A stretch of 64,000 nt of DNA from JAFGHJ01 sp964525555 (GTDB taxonomy: Bacteria; Hydrothermota; UBA3072), in the NCBI GenBank assembly GCA_964525555.1, contig CAZGHN010000005.1, positions 62,001 through 126,000 of the forward strand, read 5' to 3'. This document shows positions 16,054 through 24,691 of the stretch, in pieces. Under the pieces are notes generated by a model, which did no database searches, was not told where the DNA came from, and worked only from the letters and a program-made list of their open reading frames with translations. How positions within the stretch are numbered: position 1 is the first letter of the stretch; the number at the start of each line of letters is the position of its first letter. The translations under genes were made by a program, and so were the position numbers.

Positions 16054-16389
16054 TTAAGGCCTTGTTTCCGATTCTCCTGTTCTAATTTTCATAACTTCAT
16101 CGACTTTAGAAACGATGATTATTCCGTCCCCCGGATAGCCGGTTTTTGCGTTTTTTGAAATCGTGTTGACAATCTTATTAACGTTTTTATCATCCGCGAC
16201 TATCTCCAATTTTACCATTTTGGTATATGTCCCTGTGTGCTCGGCAGATATTTCGATGTGCAGGGGATTTACTTCATCTCCGAGAGCTCGAATGTCGATT
16301 GCAGTTAACCTCGGAGCGCCGATCTCTTCCAATTCGTGAATTGTTTTATCTGACATATAGGTTCTTATATAGGCTTTTATTAATTTCAT
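16054..16389 (-). CDS. PII-like protein linked to metal efflux
   Basis: A 111-residue PII (GlnB)-like fold. MKLIKAYIRTYMSDKTIHEL is beta1-alpha1, VKLEIVADDKNVNKIVNTI is beta3-alpha2, and GDGIIIVSKVDEVMKIRTGE corresponds to the GDGKIFV...RIRTGE ligand region of PII. The T-loop segment (about 36-55) diverges and lacks the usual modified Tyr. GDGK has become GDGI, so canonical ATP/2-oxoglutarate sensing is doubtful. It is the last gene after cusA in the efflux operon. A role as a metal or nucleotide sensor for the pump is inference. Confidence 0.8.
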   Translation of the reverse strand: MKLIKAYIRTYMSDKTIHELEEIGAPRLTAIDIRALGDEVNPLHIEISAEHTGTYTKMVKLEIVADDKNVNKIVNTISKNAKTGYPGDGIIIVSKVDEVMKIRTGESETRP

Positions 16390-16406
16390 CTTTTCTCCCT
16401 TGCGAT

Positions 16407-19400
16407 TTAAGTTTTATTGTTCTTAAAGATCTCTCTTTCCTCTAACCATGAATATATTACAGGTACCAGAAAAAGATTGGTGAGTGTTGCGGTTATGAGT
16501 CCGCCTATTATTGGAGAAGCCATCGGCTTTATAACCTCGGATCCCGAGGAAGTAAAAAACATTATAGGTAAAAGAGCCAGAATAGTTGTCATGGTAGTCA
16601 TCATGATGGGGCGTACCCTCAACATTCCCCCATGTATTATAGTCTCCCTGACTTCATTTATATTTTCGGGTCTTCTTTCCCTGAAGAGATTTTGCGTTGC
16701 GGAGAGTAGCACTACCGCGTTATCGGTTGCCACGCCAAAGAGAGCTATAAAACCCACCCAGACTGCTGTCGAGAATTTGAATCCAAGTACAAATAGAGAA
16801 ATTATCCCCCCAGCCATAGAAAACGGAAGAGCAGTAGCTATAAGTAGAACCAAGCTGTTATCTTTGAAAGCCATATATAACAAGAAAAATATTACAATCA
16901 GACATATCGGAAGTATACCGATAAGTCTTTTTCTTGCCTCTACTTCAGATTCGAATTGTCCGCTCCAACTTATGTAATAACCGGCGGGTATATTAAGCTC
17001 CCCACTGTTTATCTTCTCTTTAACTGTTTTCTGTGCCAATTTTACAAAATCCACAAGACCGATTTCATCCTGATTCACATTTATAAATACTCGAAAATAA
17101 GGCATTGTATTTTCTGCTTGAATCATTGCCGGGCCTAAAGTCTTTTCTGATTTTACAAGAAGACTTAAGGGAATCTGTTCTCCTGAAGGCGTGGGAATAA
17201 ATATTTTTTCGAGCGATTCCACGTCTTCTCGGAAGTCTCGTTGATATCTTACCCGCACGGGATAGCGTTCTCTACCTTCCACTGTAGTCGTAATATTCAT
17301 CCCACCCACAGCCATGGAAATTACATTCTGGATGGTCTCGAGTGAGATTCCGTAACGAGCTATCTTTTTTCTATCGATTTCTATTTCAAAATAAGGTCTT
17401 TTTCCTATGCGTTCAGCATAAACACTGGAAGACCCTTTTACGCCCTTAACAATTTCTTCCAGCCTCTCCGCGATATTTTCCAGAATCTTCGAATTGGGCC
17501 CAAAGACTTTAATCCCAACCGGCGTCTGGATACCGGTGGCAAGCATGTCTATTCTGTTTCTTATTGGCTGAGTCATTATTGGGCTTACTCCCGGGACTTT
17601 TGTTTTTTCCTGTATTTCTTTAATTAACTTGTCGCGTGTCATTCCCTTTCGCCATGAGTTTCGAGGTTTTAGATGAACAACCGTCTCAATCATTGTTACA
17701 GGCGCAGGATCAGTCGGGGTCTCAGCCCGTCCTAACTTTCCTACAACCCACTCGACCTCGTTCGGAAATTCTTTCTTAATTATTACATCCTGTTTTTTCA
17801 TTACTTCCATCACTTGAGAAAGTGATGCTCCGGGTAGTAAAACAGGCATAAATAAAAGATCTCCTTCATCAAGAGGAGGCATGAATTCCTGATTTATAAG
17901 TGTGGAAAAACCTATTCCTAAGATGAGTACAATTAAAGATAATAACACAACAATTTTCTTGTGAGCCAATGCCCATTTTATGGAAGGATAATAAATCTTT
18001 CTTAAGGCTTTTGAGGCAAACATCTCATCGGGCAACCGCAGCCTACCTCTTAACAAATAGAAAGAAAGAGTCGGCAATAAAGATACCGCAATTATTGCCG
18101 CTCCTACCATAGCAAATGTCTTTGTGTATGCGAGCGGCCTGAAAAGCTTTCCTGCCTGCCCCGTTAAAACGAACACAGGTATAAATCCTATTATTGTCGT
18201 TAAAAGGGCGAAAAAGACAGGTCTTCCTACCTCTTTTGCCGATTCTATGCATATTTCAAGTCGTTCTTCTTTTTTTAACTGTTTTTCTTTGCTTTCTTCC
18301 GCAAGGCGCCTGTAAATATTCTCAACAAGAACAGAACCGGAATCGACCATAACTCCTATAGCTATTGCTATTCCTCCGAGAGACATAACATTGGCATCGA
18401 TTCCGAATAATCTCATGAAAATGAACGAAATTAATACTCCAATCGGAAGAACTATAGAAATTATAGTACTGCCGAAAAAATGAAAAAGGAAAATTAGTAT
18501 AACAAAAATAGTAATAATTATTTCCTGCACCAAAGCATTTTTTAAGGTATCGATAGTTCTGTTTATTAGCCCCGTACGGTCATAAAAAGGAACAATACGG
18601 ACTCCGGGAGGCAGACCGGCCTTTAGTTCACCGATTTTTTGTTTGACGTTCTCGAGTACCTTTAATGGATTTTCCCCATATCTCATAACCACAACTCCAC
18701 CCGTGACTTCTCTCCCTTCCCGATCCAGTGCGCCACGGCGGAAATCAGAACCAACTATCACCGAGCCGATATCTCTTATATATATGGGGACGCCTTTCCT
18801 TGAAGCAACAGATATATTTTCTATATCTTCGATATTTTTTATAAATCCCAAACCCCGGATAATAAACTCTATACCGCCTTCTTCAAAAATCTTTGCGCCA
18901 ACATCGATGTTGGATTTTTTGACTGCATTTAGGACTTCGGTTATCTTTACATCGTATTTTAGCAACTTATAAGGGTTTACATCGACCTGGTATTGCTTAA
19001 CAAAACCTCCGACCGATGCAACTTCCGAGACTCCTCCTGCCGCGTTTAGTTGATATCTTATATACCAGTCCTGTAAGCTTCTAAGTTCGCTTAAATCGTA
19101 GTTTGAAGGAATTAGCTCCTTGTTATCTACAGGACACTTTCCCGGAGAAGCAAAAGACTTTTCGGGATGATCCGGGCAATAATATCCATTCTCCACGGTA
19201 TACCAAAAAATCTGGCCTACTGCAGTAACATCCGGGCCAAGAGTCACCTTTACATCATCTGGTATATCTTCCGTTGCAAAATTGAGCCTCTCGAGGACTC
19301 TCGTCCTTGCCCAATAAAAGTTAGTATTCTCCTTGAATATAAGATTTATAAGACCAAAGCCAAAAGCAGATGAAGATCTTATCGTTTTTACATTAGGGGT

Positions 19401-19625
19401 TCCCATTAATTCAGTCGTAAGGGGATATATCACTTGATCTTCTACATCCTTTGGGCTCCTTCCCGGCCACTGGATATAGACAATTACCTGTAGTTCGCCT
19501 ATATCGGGTATAGCATCGACAGGTGTATTTTTCACCGCGAAGATTCCCCAAAGAATGATGAGTGAAAAGCCTGCAATCACAAGAAATCTATTCTTTAGAG
19601 ACAGCTCGATTATTTTTTCTATCAT
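16407..19625 (-). CDS. cusA: CusA/CzcA-type heavy-metal RND efflux pump with an inserted metal-binding segment
   Basis: A 1072-residue inner-membrane RND pump. Motifs: TPVDAIPDIGELQVIVY, PGRSPKDVEDQVIYPLT, GGIAIAIGVMVDSG (TM4 charged residue) and FALFGVATDNAVVLL-like C-terminal repeats. The family's methionine/acidic relay is in the TM segments. Between GQIFWYTVEN and YDLSELRSLQDW about 27 extra residues contain YYCPDHPE and GKCPVDNKEL, resembling the small heavy-metal-binding (HMBD) zinc-ribbon-like motif. Genes for adaptor, YHS protein and TolC lie upstream in the same operon. Substrate is probably Cu(I)/Ag(I) or another soft metal; not certain. Confidence 0.92.
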   Translation of the reverse strand: MIEKIIELSLKNRFLVIAGFSLIILWGIFAVKNTPVDAIPDIGELQVIVYIQWPGRSPKDVEDQVIYPLTTELMGTPNVKTIRSSSAFGFGLINLIFKENTNFYWARTRVLERLNFATEDIPDDVKVTLGPDVTAVGQIFWYTVENGYYCPDHPEKSFASPGKCPVDNKELIPSNYDLSELRSLQDWYIRYQLNAAGGVSEVASVGGFVKQYQVDVNPYKLLKYDVKITEVLNAVKKSNIDVGAKIFEEGGIEFIIRGLGFIKNIEDIENISVASRKGVPIYIRDIGSVIVGSDFRRGALDREGREVTGGVVVMRYGENPLKVLENVKQKIGELKAGLPPGVRIVPFYDRTGLINRTIDTLKNALVQEIIITIFVILIFLFHFFGSTIISIVLPIGVLISFIFMRLFGIDANVMSLGGIAIAIGVMVDSGSVLVENIYRRLAEESKEKQLKKEERLEICIESAKEVGRPVFFALLTTIIGFIPVFVLTGQAGKLFRPLAYTKTFAMVGAAIIAVSLLPTLSFYLLRGRLRLPDEMFASKALRKIYYPSIKWALAHKKIVVLLSLIVLILGIGFSTLINQEFMPPLDEGDLLFMPVLLPGASLSQVMEVMKKQDVIIKKEFPNEVEWVVGKLGRAETPTDPAPVTMIETVVHLKPRNSWRKGMTRDKLIKEIQEKTKVPGVSPIMTQPIRNRIDMLATGIQTPVGIKVFGPNSKILENIAERLEEIVKGVKGSSSVYAERIGKRPYFEIEIDRKKIARYGISLETIQNVISMAVGGMNITTTVEGRERYPVRVRYQRDFREDVESLEKIFIPTPSGEQIPLSLLVKSEKTLGPAMIQAENTMPYFRVFINVNQDEIGLVDFVKLAQKTVKEKINSGELNIPAGYYISWSGQFESEVEARKRLIGILPICLIVIFFLLYMAFKDNSLVLLIATALPFSMAGGIISLFVLGFKFSTAVWVGFIALFGVATDNAVVLLSATQNLFRERRPENINEVRETIIHGGMLRVRPIMMTTMTTILALLPIMFFTSSGSEVIKPMASPIIGGLITATLTNLFLVPVIYSWLEEREIFKNNKT

Positions 19626-19673
19626 TTAGACTTCTACCTTAACCCTCGTAATATCTTAGTATCCGACGCGCTC

Positions 19674-21002
19674 TTATTCTTCGACGCCAATAGCTCCACC
19701 ATAACCTATTGCCGCTATACCCGTAATTTGACTTTCTGAGTCGATAAGAAAATTTCCGTTTGTGACCACCACTTCTCCTTCTTTGACTCCATGCAGGATT
19801 GGATAGTAGTTTTCTTTTCGCATGTCATTACCTTCCACAGCAAGAGGACCGGTTTTTACTTCTCTGGGCTCGAAGTTGCCTTCTCCGATATAAACCCATA
19901 CAACTTTTCTGTTACCGGTGTTGATTACCGCACTCTTTGGAACGGCTACCACTTCATTTTTGTTACCTGTAGGAGTGACGTAGTCTGCTTTAATTTTCAC
20001 ATCGACATACATACCGGGAAGAAGTCTTTCGTCTTTTTCGGAAAGCTGGATTTTAACCTGAGTCGACCTTGTTTTCATATCGAGTAGAGGTTTAATGGCT
20101 TTGACTTTACCTTCAAATTCTAATTCCGGATACGCAGCCGGGCTGGCAGTCACATTTTGCCCTTTTTTTACCCAGGCAATATCATTTTCGTAAATATCTG
20201 CATACACCCAACTCTGATTTTCCGGAATAATAAAAGAGGTTTGTACTTCTCTTTTCCTTCCAAGTGATTCTATTTCCGAGTTACTCATTCCTAACAATCT
20301 CAGTTTATATTCGGTTTTCCCCAACACGTTCTTTGCCCTTTTGTAGGATATCTCTTCTTCAGGGTTTATATTTTCCAAAAGCTCCAGAGCATTGATATAT
20401 TCTTCCTGCGCAGTAACGAGTGTTGGGTCATAAGCTATCACCCCTACTGCGAGTATTTCCTTATATAAACTCTTTTTTTTTACCAGAGCTGTTTTCACCC
20501 CGGCAAGGACCATTCCTCTATCCTTTAGGTGTAGATAAGATTTTCCGCCTCCCTTTGAATCACTTTTTTTGACAGGGATCAAATTCATTCCGCAGATCGG
20601 GCAGTTTCCTTCCTTATCTGACTTCACTTCAGGATGCATTGAACATGTCCAGTAGAGTATTCCTTCTGTATTGGTATCTTTAAGGGTTTGTTCTTTTTCT
20701 TTTTGTTCAGGATTTTTGCCTATATACTTTTCCGGTTCGGCCATGAATTTATCGTCGCAGCCCGAACAACAGAAATAATATCTTTTCCCCTTGTATTCAA
20801 CGACAGGGGTTAAAGCAGTTATATTAAAAGTGTTTCCCATGACAGGGCACCTAGTTTCCCTACCGATTTCTTCTTCCATGATTGTACTGCTTACGGCGGC
20901 AGATGAAGAGCTTCCTTCTGAGCTTTTAGAGCAAGAGTTTAGAACTACAATGGAAACGCTTATAATCAAGATTGTTAAGAAGATTTTAATTTTACTGGTC
21001 AC
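19674..21002 (-). CDS. cusB: CusB-type efflux adaptor with N-terminal YHS and HMBD domains, lipoprotein
   Basis: A 442-residue periplasmic adaptor joining the RND pump to TolC. The signal peptide has a lipobox at VVLNSC. Residues about 45-95 form a YHS domain (RCPVMGNTF, YYFCCSGCDDKF). About 115-145 form an HMBD (YWTCSMHPEV and NCPICGMNL). Then come the barrel-sandwich and beta-barrel domains (PENQSWVYADIYENDIAWV). The start is GTG 21002, directly after the stop of the YHS gene, with GGAGG upstream. The first 25 residues nearly duplicate the preceding gene's N-terminus. Confidence 0.92.
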   Translation of the reverse strand: MTSKIKIFLTILIISVSIVVLNSCSKSSEGSSSSAAVSSTIMEEEIGRETRCPVMGNTFNITALTPVVEYKGKRYYFCCSGCDDKFMAEPEKYIGKNPEQKEKEQTLKDTNTEGILYWTCSMHPEVKSDKEGNCPICGMNLIPVKKSDSKGGGKSYLHLKDRGMVLAGVKTALVKKKSLYKEILAVGVIAYDPTLVTAQEEYINALELLENINPEEEISYKRAKNVLGKTEYKLRLLGMSNSEIESLGRKREVQTSFIIPENQSWVYADIYENDIAWVKKGQNVTASPAAYPELEFEGKVKAIKPLLDMKTRSTQVKIQLSEKDERLLPGMYVDVKIKADYVTPTGNKNEVVAVPKSAVINTGNRKVVWVYIGEGNFEPREVKTGPLAVEGNDMRKENYYPILHGVKEGEVVVTNGNFLIDSESQITGIAAIGYGGAIGVEE

Positions 21003-21311
21003 TTATTCCTCCTTTTTGTCGGAATTCTCACCTGTATACTTTTCCGGATTTTTCATAAATTTATCGGCACATCCAGGGCAGCAGAAAAAATATCTTTCCC
21101 CATTATACTCAATGACTGGAGTAGATTTAGCTACTGTTACAGCATTCCCCATTACAGGGCAGGTTACCTTCATGCCGATTTCAGTTTCCGTTACATTACT
21201 CTTTACGGGAGATACCGTTTCCCTCTCGATGTTTTTAGAGCAGGAGTTTAGAACTACAATGGAAGCGGCTATAATCAAGATTGTTAAGAAGATTTTGATT
21301 TTACTGGTCAC
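21003..21311 (-). CDS. YHS-domain lipoprotein
   Basis: A 102-residue lipoprotein (lipobox VVLNSC) with one YHS domain: CPVMGNAVTVAKSTPVIEY and YFFCCPGCADKFMKNPEKY. The CPVMG and CCPGC cysteines suggest soft-metal binding in the periplasm. The N-terminal signal region and the upstream Shine-Dalgarno/GTG context are nearly the same as at the next gene, cusB. The gene therefore looks like a tandem copy of the cusB 5' end that kept only signal plus YHS. It may act as a metallochaperone to the pump; that is inference. Confidence 0.88.
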   Translation of the reverse strand: MTSKIKIFLTILIIAASIVVLNSCSKNIERETVSPVKSNVTETEIGMKVTCPVMGNAVTVAKSTPVIEYNGERYFFCCPGCADKFMKNPEKYTGENSDKKEE

Positions 21312-22526
21312 TTATTCCTCCTTTTTGTTTGTTAAACTAATTCCTACAGCGTTTTCGAGATCTGCAATTGCTTTATATAAGTCACTTATAGATTTATAAT
21401 ATTCCAGTTCAAAAGAGATTAAAGTACGTTCACTATCAAGCAAACTTAAGAATTCAATTTCGTTCGCTTCATAGGCTGAAAGAGCGGAATTTAGACTTGC
21501 TTTTGCCTGAGGTATGATAGTATTTTTATATAGACTTCTAGTTCTGTTGAAATTATCAACATTTATTTTTGCTTCCTTTGTATCGAGTAAAATTTTATTC
21601 TCTATTGCCTTAAAGTGAGCTTCCGCAAGCTTTATATTCGCCTGGGCTTCCGCAACCATATCGTTCTGTTTGCCCCAGAAGTAGATAGGAATGCTCAAAC
21701 CCACCATATATTTTTGATTGGTCATCCCCCCGGGCATTTCCTCCTGAGTAAATTTAAACGAGAAATCGGGTATGTATGTTTGTTTAGCAATAGATTTCAT
21801 TCTTTTGGACTTTTCTTTTAACCAGCTTGTAGCTTCAAGGGTGGGCGAATTCTCCTTAGCAATTTCAAACAGACTATCTAAAACTATTTTTGCAGCGTTA
21901 GTACTAATTTTCCCGGGTATTCCAATAGGATTATCAATATTTCTGTTTAAAAGCATATTAAGTCTTGTTTCTTCAATACTTATATCATCTTTTATTTTTA
22001 ATAAATCGTTTTCCGTTTTAGATAACTCGACCTGCGCCCGGAGCATGTCTGCTTGGGTCGCTTTACCTATTGAATAGTTTTGGGATGCTATATTAAACAA
22101 CTGAATGAAGAAGGATCTCGATTCGTTTACTACCATATATTTTTTATGCAGAAAAAATAAATTAGAGTAACTTTTCTTAACCTTATTCAGAATTTCCTGT
22201 TCCTTTTCCAGAAAAATATTCCCATACATTTCTGCCTCCGCCCTAGCGAGATTTGACCTACTGCTCAATTTTGTCGGGAAAGGCAGGCTTTGGGTAACGC
22301 TGTACATTTTCATATCATTTGACGATAATTCTGTAGATATCATCGGATCCATTAAATTTCTAAATGGCGATGTTCTACTTTTATAAACTTCATATTTTGC
22401 TTTAAAAGCCAGTATTTCAGGATTTCTTTCTCTTGCCTCTTCCAGAATATTACTTAATTTCAGAGTATCCATAGAATTTCCGTAAAGAATTAAATAGAAA
22501 AAGCATATGAGTATATATTTCTTCAT
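21312..22526 (-). CDS. TolC-family outer membrane efflux protein
   Basis: A 404-residue CusC/TolC-type trimeric outer-membrane channel. It has a signal peptide (MKKYILICFFYLILYGNS) and two long helical repeats, with the family phrases LEEARERNPEILAFKAKYE and ARAEAEMYGNIFLEKEQEIL. The second repeat ends YKSISDLYKAIADLENAVG. It is the first gene of the tolC-YHS-cusB-cusA-PII operon. No Shine-Dalgarno precedes its ATG. A perfect palindrome GTCTTAAGAC (22532-22541) lies 6 nt upstream and may be a regulatory site. Confidence 0.9.
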   Translation of the reverse strand: MKKYILICFFYLILYGNSMDTLKLSNILEEARERNPEILAFKAKYEVYKSRTSPFRNLMDPMISTELSSNDMKMYSVTQSLPFPTKLSSRSNLARAEAEMYGNIFLEKEQEILNKVKKSYSNLFFLHKKYMVVNESRSFFIQLFNIASQNYSIGKATQADMLRAQVELSKTENDLLKIKDDISIEETRLNMLLNRNIDNPIGIPGKISTNAAKIVLDSLFEIAKENSPTLEATSWLKEKSKRMKSIAKQTYIPDFSFKFTQEEMPGGMTNQKYMVGLSIPIYFWGKQNDMVAEAQANIKLAEAHFKAIENKILLDTKEAKINVDNFNRTRSLYKNTIIPQAKASLNSALSAYEANEIEFLSLLDSERTLISFELEYYKSISDLYKAIADLENAVGISLTNKKEE

Positions 22527-22581
22527 TTATTGTCTTAAGACGTAAAAATATAAAAAAAGTTACGCCGCGATTTAACACCCC

Positions 22582-22609
22582 TTGACAAAACAAAAGAATC
22601 GGTTATAAT
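22582..22609 (+). promoter_or_regulatory. promoter of the sulfur operon
   Basis: -35 TTGACA (22582-22587), 16-nt spacer, consensus -10 TATAAT (22604-22609). The leader to cysK is about 75 nt. Confidence 0.8.
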
Positions 22610-22620
22610 TATCACTAAAT

Positions 22621-22643
22621 CTATAGTAATAATGATAATATAG
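22621..22643. promoter_or_regulatory. imperfect palindrome, candidate Rrf2 operator
   Basis: CTATA...TATAG at the ends of a 23-bp imperfect inverted repeat, starting 12 nt downstream of the -10 box. Placement and AT-rich dyad suit an Rrf2-type repressor such as the one encoded at 26523. No direct evidence of binding. Confidence 0.35.
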
Positions 22644-22690
22644 TAAAGATTTATCTTATTGGTTTAAAAATTCATAGATAGGAGGCTATT

Positions 22691-23620
22691 GTGGCTAAAG
22701 TTGCAAATAGTATTTTAGAATTAATTGGTGATACCCCTGTAGTCAAATTGAGTAAGCTGGTTGATGGAAATTCGGCTAGTGTTTATTGTAAATTAGAAAG
22801 TTTTAATCCTTTAAGTTCTGTTAAGGACAGGATATGCTTATCGATGATTGAGGCTGCGGAGAAAGAGGGAAAGCTGAAGGAAGGGGACACAATTGTAGAG
22901 CCGACCAGCGGCAATACCGGTATCGGACTGGCGTATATTTCTGCCTTTAAGGGTTATAAGTTGATTCTTACTATGCCTGACACCATGAGTGTGGAGAGGA
23001 GAAAAATCTTGAAGGCTCTTGGGGCAGAACTGATTCTAACTCCCGGAGAAAAAGGAATGAAAGGAGCAATCGAGAAGGCCGGAGAGTTAGCAGATAAAAA
23101 TGGATGGTACGAGCCGCAGCAGTTTAATAACCCTGCCAATCCCGAAATCCACAGAAAAACAACCGCAAGAGAGATTTTGGAACAGGTTCCCGATTTAGAT
23201 GCTTTTGTGGCTGGTATTGGCACTGGTGGAACAATAACCGGAGTAGGAGAAATTCTAAGGAAAGAAATAAAAGATAAGGACATCCTTATAGTTGGAGTTG
23301 AGCCTGAAAATTCGCCCGTTTTATCCGGTGGAGAACCTGGACCACATAAAATTCAGGGTATTGGCGCAGGCTTCATTCCGGAAGTTCTCAATACAAAGAT
23401 CTATAACGAGGTTATTAAGATCGGCAGCGAAGAGGCAATCGAAACGGCAAGGCAACTGGCTAAAGAAGAAGGACTTTTTGTTGGGATTTCTTCGGGCGCA
23501 GCACTTTCGGCAGCGATGAGAGTTGCCGAGAGGCTTGGGCGAGGAAAGAAGGTAATAGTTCTACTCCCGGATCATGGTGAGAGATATTTAAGTACGGAAC
23601 TTTTTGAAGAGGAGTCATAA
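22691..23620 (+). CDS. cysK: cysteine synthase A (O-acetylserine sulfhydrylase)
   Basis: PLP enzyme making cysteine from O-acetylserine and sulfide. The 309 residues match the family. The PLP lysine is in SSVKDRICL (about 41-49), the substrate loop is EPTSGNTGIGLAYI, the phosphate-cup glycines are in GIGTGGTITG, and GISSGAALSAA follows near the C-terminus. The start is GTG 22691 with GGAGG at 22681-22685. It heads an eight-gene sulfur operon whose members abut or overlap. Confidence 0.95.
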   Translation: MAKVANSILELIGDTPVVKLSKLVDGNSASVYCKLESFNPLSSVKDRICLSMIEAAEKEGKLKEGDTIVEPTSGNTGIGLAYISAFKGYKLILTMPDTMSVERRKILKALGAELILTPGEKGMKGAIEKAGELADKNGWYEPQQFNNPANPEIHRKTTAREILEQVPDLDAFVAGIGTGGTITGVGEILRKEIKDKDILIVGVEPENSPVLSGGEPGPHKIQGIGAGFIPEVLNTKIYNEVIKIGSEEAIETARQLAKEEGLFVGISSGAALSAAMRVAERLGRGKKVIVLLPDHGERYLSTELFEEES

Positions 23621-24691
23621 GTGAGTAATCTTCCGGAAATTGGAAAAATATCCCCTGCCATATTTGATGAGATGATTTATCCAAGGCTTGGTTTTTCTTG
23701 TGATAGTGTTCTTGTCGGCCCAAGGCATGGAGTCGATACTGGAATTGTAAAAATTGGAGATAAGGCAGTTTCTTTTACTACAGACCCTGTATTTATCGTC
23801 CCGGAGTATGGTTGGAAGAGATCCGCATGGTTTGCAATACATATATTGCTATCCGATTCAGTTACCTCAGGGCTTAAGCCCAAATATCTTTCTATTGATC
23901 TTAATCTTCCCATGGAAATGACCAAGGAGCAACTGGATATAATCTGGGAAGAGATCCATAAGGAATGCGATAAGATAGGGGTCTCTATTGTTACGGGACA
24001 TACCGGGCGGTACGAAGGATGTCATTATCCTATGGTTGGAGGTGCTACAGTTGTTGGTGTAGGTGAAGAGGATGTGTATGTAGGCCCGGATTTTGCTAAA
24101 GTAGGTGATAAGGTAATTATAACGAAGGGTCCTGCTATAGAGACAACAGGCATATTTGCCGCGATGTTCCCTGAGGAAATTGAAAAGAAATTTGGACGTA
24201 AATTTCGACTGAAAGCAGAAGAAGTTTTTTATAAAATGTCTGTTGTCGAAGATGCTTTTGCGGCTACATGCGTGGGTGTCAGGGACAACGGTGTTAGCGC
24301 AATGCATGATGCAACCGAATGTGGTATTCTCGGAGGCTTATTTGAAATGACGAAGGCGGCCGGACTTGGAATTAGAGTAAAAAAAGAAGATATTGTGATA
24401 GAACAAACAGTTAAAGATATTTGTAAATATTTCAAGATAGATCCGTACTCTTCTATTAGCGAAGGAACACTTATAGTATTTGCCAGAGAGAATAAGGCGG
24501 AGGAAGTACTTCAGAATATAAAGTCGCAAGGGATAAAAGCTTCCATTGTGGGAGAGCTTACGGAGGCAGATAAAGGTATGGTTCTGATTGGGGATGGAGC
24601 AGAAAAGGAGTTGAGACATCCGGTGATCGATCCATTTTGGGATGCTTTCTATAGGGCTCTTGAGAGAAGTGCCGAGTTCAAAGATGATTAG
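23621..24691 (+). CDS. AIR synthase/HypE-superfamily protein of unknown substrate
   Basis: A 356-residue member of the PurM/HypE/ThiL/SelD ATP-binding superfamily. Early motifs are VGPRHGVDTGIVKIGDKA and TTDPVF. The middle domain has TGHTGRYEG and GGATVVG, and the C-terminal domain has MHDATECGILGGLFEM. It lacks the C-terminal Cys of HypE and the Cys/Sec of SelD, so neither role fits directly. The start is GTG 23621, immediately after the cysK stop. Its place between cysK and larE suggests activation of a small molecule in sulfur transfer, but no function is established. Confidence 0.8.
   Translation: MSNLPEIGKISPAIFDEMIYPRLGFSCDSVLVGPRHGVDTGIVKIGDKAVSFTTDPVFIVPEYGWKRSAWFAIHILLSDSVTSGLKPKYLSIDLNLPMEMTKEQLDIIWEEIHKECDKIGVSIVTGHTGRYEGCHYPMVGGATVVGVGEEDVYVGPDFAKVGDKVIITKGPAIETTGIFAAMFPEEIEKKFGRKFRLKAEEVFYKMSVVEDAFAATCVGVRDNGVSAMHDATECGILGGLFEMTKAAGLGIRVKKEDIVIEQTVKDICKYFKIDPYSSISEGTLIVFARENKAEEVLQNIKSQGIKASIVGELTEADKGMVLIGDGAEKELRHPVIDPFWDAFYRALERSAEFKDD

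Noticed and set aside
22532..22541. Palindrome GTCTTAAGAC as a firm operator of the efflux operon
   Set aside because: Only 10 bp, no regulator gene in the operon and no second copy in the window; kept only as a remark under the TolC gene.
22610..22690. SAM or T-box riboswitch in front of cysK/metY
   Set aside because: The 75-nt leader is AT-rich with no conserved riboswitch stems or specifier loop that I can see.
23621..24691. SelD or HypE assignment
   Set aside because: The N-terminal Cys/Sec of SelD and the C-terminal Cys of HypE are both missing, so only superfamily membership is stated.
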